64,000 nt of DNA from Curtobacterium sp. S6. GTDB lineage: Bacteria; Actinomycetota; Actinomycetes; Actinomycetales; Micrococcaceae. The position numbers and the translations under genes were made by a program. The stretch is taken from positions 620,001 through 684,000 of the forward strand of contig NZ_JHEL01000015.1 in the NCBI RefSeq assembly GCF_000710345.2, given 5' to 3'. Of this stretch, positions 36,078-44,814 are shown one piece after another; the stretch's first letter is position 1, and the number at the start of each line of letters is the position of its first letter. The notes under the pieces are model-generated. The model had not been told where the DNA came from. It searched no databases and saw only the letters and a program-made list of their open reading frames with translations.

Positions 36078-37709
36078 TTGGCCCCGACCCGCCGCAGGTT
36101 TCTGACCGGATCGTTGGGGATCGCGGGCCTGACCCTGGCTGGATGTTCCTCGAGTAACGCGCCGTCCTCGTCCGCCTCCGGGCCTTCCGCGAGCGCGAAA
36201 AGTTCCGAGGTCAGCTTCACCTTCGGCAATGCGGCCGCGGCGCCGACCCTCGATCCGTCGGTGACCTCGAACCTCGAGACGTCCAGGATCTCCGCGCAGA
36301 TCTTGGAGCCGCTGGTTTCGGCGGATCCCGATACGGGCAAACCGGTTCCCGGCCTGGCCACCGAGTGGAAATCCTCCAAGGACGGCCTGACCTACACGTT
36401 CACGTTGCGGAAACAGGTGAAGTTCCACGACGGTACCGACCTGACCGCCGACGTCGTCCGCAAGAACTTTGAACGGTGGTCGAAGAATACCGACAAAGAA
36501 CAGGTCAACCAGACCGCTTATCAGGCGATCTTTCGCTCGACCAGCTCGGATGGGACGGCCCAGCCGACGATCTATCACTCGTGCACCGCCATCGATTCCC
36601 GAACGGTCGAGCTCAAGATCACTACCCCGTATCCCTCGATCGTGAAGGCCCTGACCCAGCCCGCCTTCGGCATCGCCTCCCCCGACGCCTTCGCGGACCA
36701 TGACAAGTACGGCTCGCATCCGGTCGGTACGGGGCCCTTCCGGTTGTCGTCGTGGGACGGCCACACCGCGGAGCTGACCCGAAACCCCGATTATTGGGGT
36801 AAGGCCGGGGACATCGACCGGTTGAGATTCGTCACCGTCCCGAGCACCCAAAAACGCTACTACGAGTTGCTCACCACCTCCGTTGACGCCTACGACCAGG
36901 TGGGGATCGACGACTTCGTGAATCTCGCGCGCCGCGGCTACCAGATTCAGCAGCGCGACCCTTATTCGGTGGCGTTCGTGAGCATGAACCAACAATCCGG
37001 GCCCTTGTCGGATGTCAACGTCCGCCGCGCCGCGGCCCACGCCCTGGGACGCTCGCAGATCGCCACCTCGCAGTATCCGAACGGCACCAACGTCGCCAAT
37101 GACTTCGTGCCCGAGCTCTTCAAGGTCGGCGGTGACGATACCTCGTCGGCCTATCGCCAGGATCAGGGCCTGGCCAAACGGCTGCTCAAAGAATCCGAAT
37201 ACAACGGCGAGGAACTGGAGTTTTACTACCCCACCGATGTGTCGCTGGCATATATCCAACAGCCCGAGGCGGTGTTCGCGAAGATCGCCGGGGACCTGAC
37301 CTCGGTGGGATTCTCGATCAAGCCGATGCCCATCCGCTGGGACGACGACTACCTCAGCAAGATCAACGCCAGGAATTCCGACCGGGCCTTCGCCCTGACC
37401 GGGTACATGGGTGCCTACCGCGACCCGGATGACTTCATCTCGCCGCTGTTCCGCATGGAGAGCCCCCAGTTCGGGTTTTCGGACCCGACGCTTTTCGATC
37501 ATGTCCACCGCGCCGCGAGTTTGCCCGATGGCGATGAGAGGTCGGAGCTGTACCGCACCATCAACGAGGACATCGCCGAGATCGTTCCGGCGATCCCCCT
37601 CGCCTATCCGATCTCCGCCGTCGCACTGAGTCCCCGCGTGACGTCCTATCCCCTGGCCGCGACCGGTATCGAAAACTTTTCGCTCGTCAAACTGCGCAAA
37701 GACGCCTAG
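36078..37709 (+). CDS. ABC transporter substrate-binding lipoprotein (peptide/opine/nickel type)
   Basis: This is a family 5 extracellular solute-binding protein of 543 residues. The N-terminus RRRFLTGSLGIAGLTLAGC combines a twin-arginine-like motif with a lipobox ending at Cys23. The mature protein has the family signature HPVGTGPFRLSSWDG and NPDYWGKAGDIDRLRF. The start TTG at 36078 has GAGGAG eight bases upstream; ATG at 36057 has no such site. No permease or ATPase genes are adjacent, so its transporter partner must be elsewhere. Ligand is unknown. Confidence 0.9.
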   Translation: MAPTRRRFLTGSLGIAGLTLAGCSSSNAPSSSASGPSASAKSSEVSFTFGNAAAAPTLDPSVTSNLETSRISAQILEPLVSADPDTGKPVPGLATEWKSSKDGLTYTFTLRKQVKFHDGTDLTADVVRKNFERWSKNTDKEQVNQTAYQAIFRSTSSDGTAQPTIYHSCTAIDSRTVELKITTPYPSIVKALTQPAFGIASPDAFADHDKYGSHPVGTGPFRLSSWDGHTAELTRNPDYWGKAGDIDRLRFVTVPSTQKRYYELLTTSVDAYDQVGIDDFVNLARRGYQIQQRDPYSVAFVSMNQQSGPLSDVNVRRAAAHALGRSQIATSQYPNGTNVANDFVPELFKVGGDDTSSAYRQDQGLAKRLLKESEYNGEELEFYYPTDVSLAYIQQPEAVFAKIAGDLTSVGFSIKPMPIRWDDDYLSKINARNSDRAFALTGYMGAYRDPDDFISPLFRMESPQFGFSDPTLFDHVHRAASLPDGDERSELYRTINEDIAEIVPAIPLAYPISAVALSPRVTSYPLAATGIENFSLVKLRKDA

Positions 37710-37898
37710 GAAATCTCCGTTTTGTTCCCAGCGTCACACCCGTTCGTGACCGAGGCGTTCGACCGCCATTCTTCTGAGCGATAACCTGAAATTAGCTTGC
37801 GTTTCGGACATCTATTGGAACGCCCCCGCCCCGCATCACCTCGGCGGGATCGACGACCGCGTCATCACGCGGAAACCACAGCACAGGAGAGATCCAGA

Positions 37899-39377
37899 GT
37901 GACACGAACTCACACGACCGACGTCGTCCTCGTCGGCGGCGGCATCATGAGCGCTACCCTCGGCGTCCTATTGAAGGAACTCGAGCCGAACTGGGACATC
38001 TCCCTGTTCGAGCGTCTCGATCGCGTCGGTGCAGAGAGTTCCAACGCTTGGAACAACGCCGGAACGGGCCACTCCGCGCTCTGCGAGCTGAACTACGCGC
38101 CGATGGGGTCCGACGGCACCGTCAGCCCGGCGAAGGCCCTGAACATCAACGAGCAGTTCCAGACCAGCCGCCAGTTCTGGACCTCCCTGGTCGAACAGAA
38201 TAAGCTCCACGACACCTCGTTCATCAATGCGGTTCCGCACATGTCCCTGGTATTCGGTAAGGACCACAGCGAATACCTGGCCAAGCGGTACGAGTCGCTG
38301 AGCTCCCAGAAGCTCTTCGAGCGCATGCAGTTCTCTCGCGATCCCGAGACCATCGCCGAGTGGGCGCCCCTGACCATGAAGGGCCGCAAGGACGGCGAAG
38401 AAATCGCCGCGAATTACTCGGCCGAGGGCACCGACGTCGATTTCGGTAACCTGACCCATCAGCTCATCGACCACCTGGAGGAACAGGGCGCCGACGTCCG
38501 CTTCGGTTACGAGGTCGAGGACCTCCGCCAAGAGTCGGACGGTTCCTGGAGCCTCAAGGTCAAGAATCGCCTCAACTCGGAAGACGATCTTTTGGTCCGG
38601 GCCAAGTTCGTGTTCCTCGGCGCGGGCGGCGGCGCGCTGCCACTCCTGCAGAAGTCGGGAATTCCCGAGGGCAAGGGCTTCGGCGGTTTCCCGGTATCGG
38701 GGCTCTTCCTGCGCAATTCCCACGAGGAGACCACCTCCCAGCACAACGCCAAGGTCTACGGTCAGGCGTCCGTGGGAGCGCCGCCCATGTCGGTCCCCCA
38801 CCTGGACACCCGGTGGGTCAACGGTAAGCGTTCCCTCATGTTCGGCCCCTACGCGGGCTTTAAGACGAACTTCCTCAAGCAGGGCTCCCTGCTGGATCTC
38901 TTCAAGTCGGTCAAGCCGGACAACATCTATCCCATGACGCGCGCGGGCTTGGACAACCTCGGTTTGGTCAAGTACCTGCTCACCGAGCTCACCAAGAGCG
39001 AGAAGTCTCGGGTCGAGGCCCTGCGGGAGTACTACCCCACGGCCGACGGCAGCGAATGGGAGCTCATCGAGGCCGGTCAGCGCGTGCAGGTCATGCGCAA
39101 GGACGCCAAGAAGGGCGGTGTGCTCCAGTTCGGCACCGAGCTCATCACCAAGGGCGACGGCTCGATCGCTGCTCTCCTCGGCGCCTCGCCGGGAGCATCG
39201 ACCGCGGTGCCGATCATGCTGAACCTCGTCAAGAAGTGCTTCCCGGACCAGTTCGATACCTGGGCGCCCCGCATCAAGGACCTGGTCCCCGCCTACGGCC
39301 GTCGCCTCAACGACGAGCCCGAGCTGGCCGACGAAATCATGGCCCACACCGCCAAGGTATTGGGAATCAACAACTAA
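37899..39377 (+). CDS. mqo: Malate:quinone oxidoreductase
   Basis: Mqo is a peripheral membrane FAD enzyme that oxidises malate to oxaloacetate and passes electrons to menaquinone. The 492-residue protein begins with [20 protein letters not shown], the dinucleotide fold. It contains [20 protein letters not shown] and the C-terminal [20 protein letters not shown], all family marks. The start is GTG at 37899 with AGGAG upstream. It is monocistronic: its own promoter space lies before it and a long hairpin follows. Confidence 0.96.
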   Translation: MTRTHTTDVVLVGGGIMSATLGVLLKELEPNWDISLFERLDRVGAESSNAWNNAGTGHSALCELNYAPMGSDGTVSPAKALNINEQFQTSRQFWTSLVEQNKLHDTSFINAVPHMSLVFGKDHSEYLAKRYESLSSQKLFERMQFSRDPETIAEWAPLTMKGRKDGEEIAANYSAEGTDVDFGNLTHQLIDHLEEQGADVRFGYEVEDLRQESDGSWSLKVKNRLNSEDDLLVRAKFVFLGAGGGALPLLQKSGIPEGKGFGGFPVSGLFLRNSHEETTSQHNAKVYGQASVGAPPMSVPHLDTRWVNGKRSLMFGPYAGFKTNFLKQGSLLDLFKSVKPDNIYPMTRAGLDNLGLVKYLLTELTKSEKSRVEALREYYPTADGSEWELIEAGQRVQVMRKDAKKGGVLQFGTELITKGDGSIAALLGASPGASTAVPIMLNLVKKCFPDQFDTWAPRIKDLVPAYGRRLNDEPELADEIMAHTAKVLGINN

Positions 39378-39398
39378 CCCTTCGGCGGCCACACCGAC

Positions 39399-39438
39399 GC
39401 GCAGGCCCGGCACCCCACGTGGGGTGCCGGGCCTGCGC
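39399..39438 (+). terminator. Terminator of mqo
   Basis: Perfect arms of 18 bases (39399-39416 and 39421-39438), starting GCGCAGGCCCGG, enclose the loop ACGT. It lies 22 bases after the mqo stop. No U-tract is present, as is common in actinobacteria. Confidence 0.75.
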
Positions 39439-39605
39439 GCGTGCGACGGGATCGTCGCCTCGCACGAGACACGATTGCTCAATACACGGCCGGTCCCTCG
39501 CCTGGGACAACAACCTTTCGGGTAGGTTGATAATCAGGCTACTTTCGTAGCGTCACACTGCACCGCGCGAGTTACTCGCCCCAAGAAACCACGGGAACGT
39601 TATCG

Positions 39606-40679
39606 ATGGATCTTTCCGAACAAACCATCCAAAAGTCCGACAACGCGTCACGGGCGGGCCATGAGGACAAGGCCACCAAGCTGTCCCAGATCAGCAAGCC
39701 GGGCTGGGGATATGTCTTCAAACGCTCCGTGAATTCCTTCACCGGCAACGGCGGAACCGACCTGGCCGCGTCGTTGACGTACTTTGCGGTGCTCTCGCTG
39801 TTCCCGGGTCTCTTGGCCGTCGTGTCCCTCTTGGGCGTCTTTGGCCAGGGCGATACGACCACCCACGCGATCCTCGACTTCATCCGGCCGTATGCGCCGG
39901 AAGAGCTCATGGCCCTGATCAAGGAGCCCATCACCCAGTTGACCAGCTCAACCGGCGCCGGCATCATCGCCCTGATCACCGGTGTCGTGGGCGCCCTCTG
40001 GACCGCCTCGGGCTACGTCGGCGGATTTGGGCGTGCGCTCAACCGGATCTACGGCGTCGTCGAAGGCCGCCCCATCTGGAAGCTCCGCCCCATCAACCTC
40101 CTGGTGACCTTCGTGATGGTCGTGATCGTGGTGATCATGATGCTGATGATCCTTCTCTCGGGAAGTGTTCTGCACCTCATGGGAGACTGGATCGGCCTCG
40201 GTGACACCGCCGTCGCCGTCTGGAGCTGGGCACGGTGGATTGTCCTGCTGGTTCTCACGATCATCGTGATCGCGCTGCTCTACTACGCGACGCCCAACGT
40301 CAAGCAACCCAAGTTGCACTGGCTGAGTCCGGGCGCCATCGTCGCCCTGCTAGTCATGGGCATCGCGGGTGTGGGCTTCGGCTTCTACGTGTCGAATTTC
40401 GGCAACTATAACGCCACCTACGGAACCATCGGCGGCGTCATCGTGATGCTGCTGTTCATCTGGATCATGAACAACGTCCTACTCTTCGGCGCCGTCCTCG
40501 ACTCCGAGTTGGAGAGGGCCCGTGAGCTCGAGGCCGGCATGCGCGCCGAAGACGAGCTGCAGCTTCCGCCCCGAGACACGCGGCAGGCCCACAAGCAGGT
40601 CGAGACGCGTCAGAAATTCGTCGACGAAGGCCGGCGGCTTCGATTGCACAACGACCGCCTGGACTACTCCGAGGACTGA
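39606..40679 (+). CDS. YihY/BrkB-family integral membrane protein
   Basis: The 357-residue protein has about six transmembrane helices. It carries the family marks GGTDLAASLTYFAVLSLFPGL near residue 50, TASGYVGGFGRALNRIYG, and a late YNATYGTIGGVIVMLLFIWI. The N-terminal 40 residues and the C-terminal 60 are charged and cytoplasmic. The family was once named ribonuclease BN in error; its role, possibly transport or lipid-related, is unsettled. A hydrolase gene starts three bases after its stop, so the two are one operon. Confidence 0.9.
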   Translation: MDLSEQTIQKSDNASRAGHEDKATKLSQISKPGWGYVFKRSVNSFTGNGGTDLAASLTYFAVLSLFPGLLAVVSLLGVFGQGDTTTHAILDFIRPYAPEELMALIKEPITQLTSSTGAGIIALITGVVGALWTASGYVGGFGRALNRIYGVVEGRPIWKLRPINLLVTFVMVVIVVIMMLMILLSGSVLHLMGDWIGLGDTAVAVWSWARWIVLLVLTIIVIALLYYATPNVKQPKLHWLSPGAIVALLVMGIAGVGFGFYVSNFGNYNATYGTIGGVIVMLLFIWIMNNVLLFGAVLDSELERARELEAGMRAEDELQLPPRDTRQAHKQVETRQKFVDEGRRLRLHNDRLDYSED

Positions 40680-40682
40680 TTC

Positions 40683-41498
40683 GTGCCCGATCTTCGTTGG
40701 ACCCGCGTCGCGCCCCGCAAGGGTCGCGGCGCGGGTTTTCCGCCTCTCATGCTCATCCACGGTTTCGCCACGACCGTGACCCAGTGCTGGATTTCGACCG
40801 GGTGGATCCGGCGGCTCGGAGACGAACGCGACCTCGTCCTCGTCCAACTGCCGTGGCACGACGACGAGACGCTGACCGATACCCTCGCGGCCGCTTTCCC
40901 CGACCGAGGAGTCGACGAGCATGCCCTGCCGCTCGAGGACTCCGAGGAATTCCCCCTCAGGGCGCAGGACGTGCTGGACGGGCTCGCCGAGGTCATCGAT
41001 ACCATCACGAGCTCCCCCGCAAGGCCCCAGGTCGACGTCCTGGGGTATTCCCTGGGCGCGCGCCTGGCCTGGGATCTCGCCGGCGAGGAGCCGCAACGGG
41101 TCCGGCGGCTGTGCCTGGGCGGCCTCCCCGCCACGGATCGGCTGGCCGACCTCGCCCGCGCCCTCGGAGAGCCGACCCAAGGCCCCACGGACGAGGCCGA
41201 TCCCGCGGTCTCGGAAGTCCTCCGATTCGTGGAGTCCTCGACCCTCCGGCGCGAGGCCCTGGCCCGCTGCGCGAATAGGCTATCCCACCCCGCCTTTTCC
41301 CCCGGCCCACACGACGCTCCCCCGCAGGAGGCCCTCCTCGTCTCCGGGGAATCCGACGTCGTGGCCGACGACGCGGTCCTGCTGACGTACCTGCCCGACA
41401 CGGCGCGCCACGTCGTCCTCCCGCGCAGGAATCACGTCGACTCGCTCACCTCGGGTCAATTCGTCCGGGCCGTGACGTCATTTCTCACCGAGCGTTAA
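40683..41498 (+). CDS. Alpha/beta hydrolase
   Basis: The 271-residue protein has the fold's usual order: oxyanion loop region LMLIHGFATT, nucleophile elbow GYSLGAR with the serine, and a late histidine in PRRNHVDSLTS. The cap region is small. It resembles MenH-like or generic esterase members, but menaquinone genes are not adjacent, so no substrate is assigned. The start is GTG at 40683. It is probably translated together with the upstream YihY-type gene. Confidence 0.85.
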   Translation: MPDLRWTRVAPRKGRGAGFPPLMLIHGFATTVTQCWISTGWIRRLGDERDLVLVQLPWHDDETLTDTLAAAFPDRGVDEHALPLEDSEEFPLRAQDVLDGLAEVIDTITSSPARPQVDVLGYSLGARLAWDLAGEEPQRVRRLCLGGLPATDRLADLARALGEPTQGPTDEADPAVSEVLRFVESSTLRREALARCANRLSHPAFSPGPHDAPPQEALLVSGESDVVADDAVLLTYLPDTARHVVLPRRNHVDSLTSGQFVRAVTSFLTER

Positions 41499-41540
41499 GC
41501 CCCATCCGCGAACCGCCGTGAGAGCCCTCGGCCGGTGTGA

Positions 41541-41570
41541 TTGACTTGGCTCGGATGCGGTCGCGATAGC
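41541..41570 (+). promoter_or_regulatory. Possible promoter of the mycothiol dehydrogenase operon
   Basis: TTGACT (41541-41546) and GATAGC (41565-41570) are separated by 18 bases. They end 42 bases before the ATG of the dehydrogenase, which also has GAGGAG upstream. Confidence 0.45.
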
Positions 41571-41612
41571 GTCACCGTGTGAATCCCCCATCGCAACATT
41601 GAGGAGACTCTC

Positions 41613-42713
41613 ATGAACACAGTTCAAGCCGTCATCTGCCGAGAGAAGGACGCGCCGGTCGAGGTCACGACCATCAACGTCCCGGATCCCGGGCCCGGCG
41701 AGGCCTTGGTCAAGATCCTCACGTGTGGCGTCTGCCAGACCGACCTCCACTACAAGCGCGGTGGCGTGGGCGATAATTTCCCGTACCTTCTCGGGCATGA
41801 GGCCTCGGGCGTCGTGGAGGCCGTGGGCGAGGACGTGACCTCGGTTCGGCCCGGGGACCACGTGATCCTCAACTGGCGCGCGGTGTGTGGCCAGTGCCGC
41901 GCCTGCCGCAAGGGGCAGCCCCAGTACTGCTTCGACACCCATAACGCCGAGCAGAAGATGACCCTCGAGGACGGCACCGAGCTCGAGGCCGCCCTGGGCA
42001 TCGGCGCGTTCGCCGAGAAGACCCTGGTCGCCGCGGGGCAGTGCACCAAGATCGAGGGTGAGCTCACCCAGGAGCAGTACGCCGCGGTCGGTCTCCTGGG
42101 CTGCGGAATCACCGCCGGTATCGGCGCGGCGATCAATACCGGTCAGGTGGCCCGCGGCGAGTCCGTGGCCGTCATCGGTTGTGGCGGCGTCGGCACCGCG
42201 GCCATCGCGGGGGCGGCCCTCGCGGGCGCGACGACCATCATCGCGGTGGATATCGACGACGACAAGCTCGCCACGGCACGGGACCTCGGTGCGACCCACA
42301 CCGTCAACTCGAAGAACCAGGAGCCGGTCGCGGCCATCCGCGAGCTGACCGGTGGTAACGGCGCCGACCTCGTGATCGACGCGGTGGGCATCGCCGCGAC
42401 CTTCAAGCAGGCTTTCGACGCACGCGACCTCGCCGGCCGCGTGGTGCTCGTGGGCGTGCCGGATCCCGGCACGACCTTGGAGCTGCCCCTCGACGAGGTT
42501 TTCTCCCACGGTGGATCGATCAAGTCGGCCTGGTACGGCGACACCCTGCCCTCCCGGGACTTCCCGATGCTCGTGGACCAGTATCGGCTGGGTCGTCTGG
42601 ACCTCGACGCCTTCGTGTCGGAGACCATCGGGCTGGACGATATCGAGCCGGCCTTCGACAAAATGCAGCGGGGCAAGGTCCTGCGTTCCGTCGTCAACGT
42701 CTCGGAGGCATAG
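41613..42713 (+). CDS. S-(hydroxymethyl)mycothiol dehydrogenase
   Basis: This is a zinc-dependent medium-chain dehydrogenase of 366 residues that oxidises the formaldehyde-mycothiol adduct with NAD. Catalytic zinc ligands are visible in CGVCQTDLH (C41) and GHEASG (H62). The structural zinc cysteines are C92, C95, C98 and C106. The Rossmann motif is [15 protein letters not shown]. The N-terminus [16 protein letters not shown] is typical of the mycothiol (MscR/AdhE2) group and not of the glutathione group. The MBL-fold gene follows two bases after the stop, the standard partner in mycothiol-using actinobacteria. Confidence 0.9.
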   Translation: MNTVQAVICREKDAPVEVTTINVPDPGPGEALVKILTCGVCQTDLHYKRGGVGDNFPYLLGHEASGVVEAVGEDVTSVRPGDHVILNWRAVCGQCRACRKGQPQYCFDTHNAEQKMTLEDGTELEAALGIGAFAEKTLVAAGQCTKIEGELTQEQYAAVGLLGCGITAGIGAAINTGQVARGESVAVIGCGGVGTAAIAGAALAGATTIIAVDIDDDKLATARDLGATHTVNSKNQEPVAAIRELTGGNGADLVIDAVGIAATFKQAFDARDLAGRVVLVGVPDPGTTLELPLDEVFSHGGSIKSAWYGDTLPSRDFPMLVDQYRLGRLDLDAFVSETIGLDDIEPAFDKMQRGKVLRSVVNVSEA

Positions 42714-42715
42714 AC

Positions 42716-43369
42716 ATGACACACTCGAGAATCGATCACGCGGTCACCAGCGGAACCTTCAGCCTCGACGGCGGTACGTGGGAGGTCGATAACAACGTGT
42801 GGGTCGTCGGTGACGAATCGCGGTGCGTCGTCATCGATCCCGCTCACGACCTCGAGACGGTGGCCCGGCTCGTCGGGGAGCGTGACGTCACGATGATCCT
42901 CCTGACCCACGCCCACGACGATCACGCCGCCCTCGCCATCGACGCCTCGCGCCGCTTCGGCGCGCCCGTGCACCTGAACTCGGACGAAGAACCGCTCTGG
43001 AAGCTCACGCACGGCGAGCCCGCGCCCGAGTTCGAGCCGCTACGGGACGGTCAGGTCATCCCGGTCGGCGACGCCGAGCTGACGGTCCTGCTGACCCCGG
43101 GGCATTCTCCGGGCTCGGTATGTTTCTTCTCCGAGGAGCTGTCCTGGAACGGTGCGAGCCCCGTGCTGTTCTCGGGCGACACTCTTTTCCAGGGAGGCCC
43201 CGGGGCGACGGGACGCTCGTACAGCGATTTCCCCACGATTATCGCGTCGATCACGGATCGACTTCTGAGCCTGCCGAAGGAGACGGTGGTGTTGACCGGA
43301 CACGGCGACGCCACCCGCATCGGCGACGAGGCCCCTCACCGCCAAGAGTGGATCGACCGGGGAGAATAA
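42716..43369 (+). CDS. Metallo-beta-lactamase-fold hydrolase, partner of the mycothiol dehydrogenase
   Basis: The 217-residue protein has the glyoxalase II-like metal motif THAHDDHAA, then TPGHSPGSVCF and FSGDTLFQGGPGATGRSY, and a late LTGHGDATRIGDE. It probably hydrolyses the formyl- or other S-acyl-mycothiol product, completing formaldehyde detoxification; this follows from gene pairing and fold. The start overlaps no gene but lies only two bases from the dehydrogenase stop. Confidence 0.87.
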   Translation: MTHSRIDHAVTSGTFSLDGGTWEVDNNVWVVGDESRCVVIDPAHDLETVARLVGERDVTMILLTHAHDDHAALAIDASRRFGAPVHLNSDEEPLWKLTHGEPAPEFEPLRDGQVIPVGDAELTVLLTPGHSPGSVCFFSEELSWNGASPVLFSGDTLFQGGPGATGRSYSDFPTIIASITDRLLSLPKETVVLTGHGDATRIGDEAPHRQEWIDRGE

Positions 43370-43386
43370 CCCCTTCCGGCACCGCT

Positions 43387-43421
43387 GCGGGCCCCGAACC
43401 CTCCTGGGGTTCGGGGCCCGC
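43387..43421. terminator. Bidirectional terminator between the MBL gene and the MFS gene
   Basis: GCGGGCCCCGAACCC (43387-43401) and its exact complement (43407-43421) form a 15-pair hairpin with a five-base loop. The flanking genes are convergent. Confidence 0.8.
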
Positions 43422-43437
43422 CCGCGTCTGACGCTAG

Positions 43438-44814
43438 TTAGTCTCGCTCGGCGTGGCGGCCGCCCCAAATGCCACGTTCAAAGTTCTTCCGCCACAGCAT
43501 GCCGTAGGTGTGGCTCAGCACCAGGTAAACCGCGGCGCTGAGCATCGGAAGCAACAGGGCGGTGTTGTAGCCCTGCGAATCCCCGAGCACGGCCCCCCAC
43601 ACGAGCCCGAGGCCCGTGCCACCGAGGAGGGCCGCAAAGGTCGAGGTCATGACAAGTTCGAGGGAATCGGACGGCGTCACCTTGGTGGCCACCGAATCGG
43701 TCACGATGAGGGCAATGCCCACCACGACGCCCAAGAACACCAGCGCGACCGCCATGGTGGGAATCGATCCGGGCATGGTCGCGGGCAGCGCGACGAGGGT
43801 CAAGGCGCATGCCCAGAAGAGCCAGGCGCCCCAGCTCGAGGTGCGAACCTGCAAGAGGTTGATGGATACCGCGGCTATCAGGGAGCTCAGCCCCAGGACC
43901 GCGTAGAGCAGGCCGACGCCTTCGACCGAATCAAAATTCTGGCTGAGGCTCACCAGGGAGGACTGCATGGATCCGAGGAGCAGCCCGAGGGTTCCCATGC
44001 CGAGCACCGGGAACCACATGAGCTTCCGCCGGACCCGGTTTCTCTCGATATCGCTCTCGCTCGCCTCCTGCGGCTTGGGCAGGGGCGTCGCGCTGTGCCG
44101 GAGCCGCGTCAGCGCGAAGGCGGTCACGGTCAGGACGTTGATCGCCGTCACGAGCAACAGCGTCGCGTGGGCGTGCCACAAGAGCGAGGCCACACCGGTC
44201 ACCGCGGCCCCGAGGGCGGTGGCCACGACGTCGGCGACCGATTCGAAAGCCAGCGACGAGCTCAACAGCGATCGGTCGGCCAGACGGTGGGACTCCCCCG
44301 CCCACCGGATACGGGCCAGGGCAGCGACCGGCGCGGAGGTGGCGCCGGTGACCAGACAGGCGGCCAACAGGCTCGCCACCGACCCGCCTCCCGGCTCCTG
44401 GAGCTTAACGGACTCGCTGATGAGCCAGAAGATCGCGGCCACGTTGCTGAGGACGCAGAAGAGCAGGACGAGTCGCTGACCGAGTTTCTCGGCCACGATG
44501 CCGTAGATCGGCACGACGATCGCGATGCTGATCGCCACGACGCCCGCGGCAAAGCCTCCCAGAATGATCTCGTCCGTCCAGGAAACGATCATGATGAGGG
44601 TCCCGAGCGGCAACATGGCCACCGGAAGGCGCGCGATCACGGATATCGCGAGGTACCCGAGCCCCGCCAGCCCGGTGAGGAGCCGCAATCGTTCCATCGT
44701 GCTTTCGGACCCTCGCGGGGACCGTTGTATGGGCGCGCCCTCGGCCGCGGGGCTCGCCGAAGCGCGAGACGGCGATGCGTCGATGTCTTCATCGCTCCGT
44801 GGGGTAATGCTCAT
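43438..44814 (-). CDS. MFS-type transporter
   Basis: The 458-residue protein has an N-terminal charged tail of about 40 residues and roughly 12 transmembrane helices, such as GYLAISVIARLPVAMLPLG and ALVFLGVVVGIALIVTDS. The loop after helix 2-3, EKLGQRLVLLF, corresponds to the MFS A-motif region. Substrate is unknown. The ATG overlaps the sbcC stop by four bases, so it is translated from the sbcDC transcript. That is an odd partner for DNA repair genes. Confidence 0.82.
   Translation of the reverse strand: MSITPRSDEDIDASPSRASASPAAEGAPIQRSPRGSESTMERLRLLTGLAGLGYLAISVIARLPVAMLPLGTLIMIVSWTDEIILGGFAAGVVAISIAIVVPIYGIVAEKLGQRLVLLFCVLSNVAAIFWLISESVKLQEPGGGSVASLLAACLVTGATSAPVAALARIRWAGESHRLADRSLLSSSLAFESVADVVATALGAAVTGVASLLWHAHATLLLVTAINVLTVTAFALTRLRHSATPLPKPQEASESDIERNRVRRKLMWFPVLGMGTLGLLLGSMQSSLVSLSQNFDSVEGVGLLYAVLGLSSLIAAVSINLLQVRTSSWGAWLFWACALTLVALPATMPGSIPTMAVALVFLGVVVGIALIVTDSVATKVTPSDSLELVMTSTFAALLGGTGLGLVWGAVLGDSQGYNTALLLPMLSAAVYLVLSHTYGMLWRKNFERGIWGGRHAERD

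Noticed and set aside
35292-37508. A 738-codon - strand frame over bcp, tRNA-Leu and the solute-binding protein gene.
   Set aside because: It would span a tRNA gene and lie antisense to two well-marked proteins; it is a by-product of high GC.
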